64,000 nucleotides of DNA from CAZRWD01 sp964603785. GTDB lineage: Bacteria > Fermentibacterota > Fermentibacteria > Fermentibacterales > Fermentibacteraceae. This document shows, one piece after another, positions 61,426 to 64,000 of the stretch. The notes below the pieces were generated by a model, which did no database searches, was not told the DNA's origin, and worked only from the letters and a program-made list of their open reading frames with translations. The stretch is from NCBI GenBank assembly GCA_964603785.1, contig CAZRWD010000004.1, positions 131,368-195,367 of the forward strand, given 5' to 3'. Within the stretch, counting starts at the first letter, position 1. The number at the start of each line of letters is the position of its first letter. Position numbers and translations under genes: made by a program.

Positions 61426-62232
61426 TCACGGGCCGCCCGGCGATCCTGCCGACCCGCGTGCGGACGCCGCCACGGCAAGGATTCGGGAGAGCTCTCCCCG
61501 GCGCTGCATGTAGGGGACACCGAAGAACCCCGCGCCCGGGATCGAGATGCTGTCCTCGCCCGGGGAGTGGATCCACACCCCCTCCCTGCCGGGAGTATTG
61601 CTGTCGAGGTATGTGAAGCGGTCTCGCCCGTCCGGAAGGGACTCCCGGCCGGTTACTATCCAGGAGTGCGCGTCGTACCTCGAGTTCTTCAGCTTGACCC
61701 AGGCGAGCCCCCTCGAGGAGACCTCGCCGCGTATCCCGTCCACCAGGCGGTTCATCGCATCCGGGGCGATCCGGGTCCGCCCCGCCAGCCCGTTCATCCA
61801 CTGGAAGCGGAGGATCCCGTCGCAGAGCTGCATGCGCTCGAGGAACCGCTGCAGCACAGGGCGGTTCTCCAGGCTGAACTCCCGCAGGTTCGCGTATCCC
61901 GGTATGCGGACCACCCGGTCCGCCGCCATCACGGCTGCGATCATCGATCGTGCCCCGCGCGCATCCGGCCGTTCTCCTCCCGGGTCGAACCATGCGAGGT
62001 AAAGGGCGGCCCTGGTGAACCTGGAGTGCCACCAGCAGACGCCCATGCCAAGGATGCCCCCCTCGTTGCCGAATGCGATGAGGTTGGGGTTCGGTCCCTC
62101 GGGAGGGTTCGCAGCCAGGGCCCGGACGTACCCGAGCCTTCCGGCGTTCTCCCGGAACTCCTCCGGGCTGGTGGCCGCAGGCCTCCACACCAGCGGCGAG
62201 GTGGCCCCTTCAGGACTCGATCCCGTCGGCAT
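61426..62232 (-). CDS. Possible papain-like cysteine peptidase
   Basis: A 268-residue protein starting at ATG 62232. It has no signal peptide. The order of conserved-looking residues is that of papain-fold enzymes: GMGVCWWHSRF (Cys66 before a helix), YDAHSWIVTG (His189 on a strand) and TYLDSNTPG (Asp210 / Asn212). No family name is certain. The Cys-Trp pair with a preceding Gly-x-Gly, together with His-x-x-Val, is a weak but consistent hint. It could be an intracellular protease or transglutaminase-like protein. Confidence 0.6.
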   Translation of the reverse strand: MPTGSSPEGATSPLVWRPAATSPEEFRENAGRLGYVRALAANPPEGPNPNLIAFGNEGGILGMGVCWWHSRFTRAALYLAWFDPGGERPDARGARSMIAAVMAADRVVRIPGYANLREFSLENRPVLQRFLERMQLCDGILRFQWMNGLAGRTRIAPDAMNRLVDGIRGEVSSRGLAWVKLKNSRYDAHSWIVTGRESLPDGRDRFTYLDSNTPGREGVWIHSPGEDSISIPGAGFFGVPYMQRRGELSRILAVAASARGSAGSPGGP

Positions 62233-62310
62233 CTGCAGGGCTCCTCCTTCCCCACGGAGGGATGACGCTCGATCGAGGATGATACGAAGGGGATGCCCTC
62301 CCCGCCGTAC

Positions 62311-63672
62311 TCAGCCGGAGCGCTTCCTGAGACTGGTGATCGCGTTCTCGCAGGCCTTCACCAGCGCGTAGTTCGTGGGAGCCGGGGTCAGCAGCGGGTG
62401 CGTGCCCATCTGGAAGGAGACGAGCTCGAAGACCGTCACCTGCTTCTGTATGGCCAGGCTGACCAGGTTGATGAGCTCTCCCACCGACTTCCCGCCGTAC
62501 ATCTCCGCGCCGATGATCCTGCCCGCCTCGGGTGTGACTATTAGCTTCACGATCATCTTCCTCGCCCCGGGCAGGGAGTCGGGGTGCCTGTCGGCCACCT
62601 CGAACTTCCCTGTCACGAACTCGATGTTCGCCCTGGCGGCGGTCTGCTCGATGGCTCCTGCCGAGGCGAAGGCGTATCCGTCGAACTCGGTCGAGAAGGC
62701 CGAGATGGTCCCCGCGAAGTTCCTGAGCAGGCGGATCGAGAACAGGTTGTAACCGAGTATCCTGGCCTCGGCGGTAGCGGTCGAGGCGAGCATGATGTTG
62801 TCGGGGTTGCCCGTGATGAAGCCCGTGGTGCTGGAGCAGTCTCCCACGGCGAAGACGTCCTTCGCGGACGTCCTCATGTACCTGTCGACCTTGATGGTCC
62901 TGTTGGCCGTGATCTCGAGCCCTGCGGCCGCGGCCAGCTCGGTCCTCGGCGTGTAGCCGATCGCGCATATCACGAGATCGGCCCGGATCTCCTCGCCGTT
63001 GTCGAGGAGAACCGACTCCACCCTATCGGTCCCCCTGAACTCCATGACCTTCCGGCCGCAGCGCAGCGCTACCCCGGCATTCTCGAGATGCCTGTCGGCC
63101 AGGGCCGCGAAGTCCTCCGAGAACGCCCTGTTGAGGCAGTGGGGCTCCATCTCCACTATCGTGACCGTCCTGCCCTCGTGCCTCGCGAGCTGCTCAGCCA
63201 CCTCGGCGCCTATGAACCCTCCGCCCACCACCACCACATCGACTGCATCCCGGGCCTTCGCCAGAAGGGTCTTCATGTAGCCGAAGCTCTTCCTGACGTA
63301 CTCGATGTGCTCGAGATCGTGCCCCTTGATGAATCCCGGCACCGTCGGGATCGAGCCGGTCGCGAACACAAGCCTTTCCCAGGCAAGCATTTCGCCCGAT
63401 GCCGTCTTCAGCGTCTTCTTCTCGACGTCCACCTCGACGACCGCATCGACCAGCACTTCGCCCCCGGCCTGGACGAATCCCGCCGGGCTCATCCTGTTCT
63501 TCGAGATGTCGTCCAGATCGTGGAACAGGTAGGGGATCCCGCAGGGGACAAGCCCCTCCTCCTCCTCCCTGATCATCATGAAGGTCTTGCCGGGATTCTC
63601 CTTCCTGCCTGTGATCCCGGTGATTATCCCCGACGGTCCCGCTCCGATGATGATGACGTCGTATGATTTCAT
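62311..63672 (-). CDS. FAD-dependent pyridine nucleotide-disulfide oxidoreductase (CoA-disulfide reductase / NADH oxidase type)
   Basis: A 453-residue flavoprotein: FAD motif IIIGAGPSG at the N-terminus, redox-active Cys44 in LVPCGIPYLF (the single-cysteine type of CoA-disulfide reductase, NADH oxidase and peroxidase), NAD motif VVVVGGGFIGAE, and FAVGDC at the flavin edge. The C-terminal dimerisation domain (AEMYGGKSVGELINLVSLAI) is complete. Start ATG 63672 has GGAGG nine bases upstream. It likely reduces oxygen, peroxide, CoA disulfide or sulfur species in an anaerobe. Confidence 0.9.
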   Translation of the reverse strand: MKSYDVIIIGAGPSGIITGITGRKENPGKTFMMIREEEEGLVPCGIPYLFHDLDDISKNRMSPAGFVQAGGEVLVDAVVEVDVEKKTLKTASGEMLAWERLVFATGSIPTVPGFIKGHDLEHIEYVRKSFGYMKTLLAKARDAVDVVVVGGGFIGAEVAEQLARHEGRTVTIVEMEPHCLNRAFSEDFAALADRHLENAGVALRCGRKVMEFRGTDRVESVLLDNGEEIRADLVICAIGYTPRTELAAAAGLEITANRTIKVDRYMRTSAKDVFAVGDCSSTTGFITGNPDNIMLASTATAEARILGYNLFSIRLLRNFAGTISAFSTEFDGYAFASAGAIEQTAARANIEFVTGKFEVADRHPDSLPGARKMIVKLIVTPEAGRIIGAEMYGGKSVGELINLVSLAIQKQVTVFELVSFQMGTHPLLTPAPTNYALVKACENAITSLRKRSG

Positions 63673-63734
63673 CTACCGCTCCTCCATGATGTAAATGGTT
63701 GACGGAATGGGAATTGCTCGAAACCTGACCTTCC

Positions 63735-63763
63735 AGTATCGCCCATGTCGGGCGGAAGTGCAA
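63735..63763 (-). promoter_or_regulatory. Sigma70 promoter for the flavoprotein
   Basis: Minus strand TTGCAC (63763-63758), 17-base spacer, GATACT (63740-63735), giving RNA from about 63728 and a 55-base leader. The remaining gap to 63924 holds an imperfect tRNA-like inverted repeat but no gene that I can support. Confidence 0.6.
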
Positions 63764-63924
63764 TGCCGGAGGCCCTGGGCTCCTGGCTCGAACCGGATAC
63801 ATGCCCATGTGGAACAGGGTATTACCGCCCAGGTAGGCGAACGGAGGGGTGTGGGTCCGCGGTGGCCTGTCGAGTGCCGAGCACCAGGGCTGGTGCGGTG
63901 GCGGTGCCTCCAGGTCGGCTGCAC

Positions 63925-64000
63925 TCAGATGAACAGGTTCTTGATCTCCGCCCAGGTCTCCATCTGGAGGGCGGTGCCCGAGCTGTCGGCGATGAAGACG
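63925..64000 (-). CDS. C-terminal fragment of an unidentified protein, cut by window edge
   Basis: The last 24 codons and TGA of a minus-strand frame are visible, reading VFIADSSGTALQMETW then AEIKNLFI. It is too short to identify. The absence of a start in the window and the smooth amphipathic sequence suggest the end of a real gene that continues past 64000. Confidence 0.45.
   Translation of the reverse strand, partial: VFIADSSGTALQMETWAEIKNLFI

Noticed and set aside
63774..63833. A tRNA-like fold: a perfect 7-bp acceptor-like stem (CCTGGGC / GCCCAGG) with GGTTCGAGCC near the 3' side
   Set aside because: Only about 46 bases lie between the stem arms, there is no D arm, the middle hairpin has a two-base loop and the T stem has a mismatch. 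It is not a bacterial tRNA.

Overview
The window is GC-rich, densely coded bacterial chromosome. I see no rRNA, tRNA, CRISPR array, insertion sequence or prophage. No stretch longer than about 300 bases lacks a gene; the longest gaps are the rho leader (about 14314-14550) and 63673-63924. Housekeeping genes sit in tight operons joined by ATGA, GTGA or TTGA overlaps, and TTG/GTG starts are common. The cell is clearly diderm: there are many signal peptides, lipoproteins, beta-barrel-like proteins, an OmpA-family protein, PorV-like proteins and C-terminal tails of the type IX secretion / FlgD-Ig kind. Together with an archaeal-type ValRS and c-di-AMP phosphodiesterase machinery, this suggests an uncultured lineage near the Fibrobacteres-Chlorobi-Bacteroidetes superphylum (Fermentibacteria- or Eisenbacteria-like). 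That placement is inference; no marker gene here settles it.

Layout: (1) 0-6.2 kb: a cut-off outer-membrane protein, acylphosphatase, two secreted proteins, RNase D and a lipoprotein with PPC-like repeats. (2) 14.3-6.2 kb, minus strand: one eight-gene operon rho - rpmE - DUF1385 - prfA - prmC - ispG - glnA - propeller lipoprotein. (3) 14.5-18.0 kb: a degenerate GGDEF protein and a VanZ-like protein, then an envelope pair (coiled-coil lipoprotein plus LysM protein) with its own promoter and a classic intrinsic terminator. (4) 18.0-24.7 kb: phoH - pgpH - ybeY - hlyC/corC - recO - glyQS, every gene overlapping the next. (5) A 1526-residue pseudokinase/STAND-like/TPR/GAF/GGDEF protein, divergent from valS and a dCMP deaminase. 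(6) 35.1-32.3 kb: a small AbrB-type regulator heading a NitT/TauT-type ABC transporter operon, with a palindrome inside its promoter spacer. (7) 35.2-46.3 kb: a DUF5343 protein, then genes whose domains recur in DNA uptake and extracellular nucleases: a barrel, a PorV-like protein fused to ComEA-type helix-hairpin-helix (HhH) motifs, a RecJ-like DHH exonuclease, a tandem OB-fold lipoprotein, a second PorV-like protein, a secreted ComEC-type metallo-beta-lactamase and a lamin-tail protein. (8) 46.3-59.3 kb: surface proteins, three glycosyltransferase genes (one fused to a PHP domain), an OmpA-family protein, a xylose-isomerase-like barrel and a Deg-type protease lipoprotein. (9) 59.4-64 kb: an unrecognised plus-strand protein with a perfect -10 box, an RCC1-repeat protein, a possible papain-like peptidase and a CoA-disulfide-reductase-like flavoprotein.

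The most provocative reading is region 7: a surface locus that could bind, trim and take up extracellular DNA, or that simply exports DNA-related surface proteins. Other points worth attention are the promoter-embedded operator of the ABC operon, the pseudo-signalling giant, two promoters built over upstream stop codons, a CTG-start gene and a five-codon leader coupled to a glycosyltransferase.
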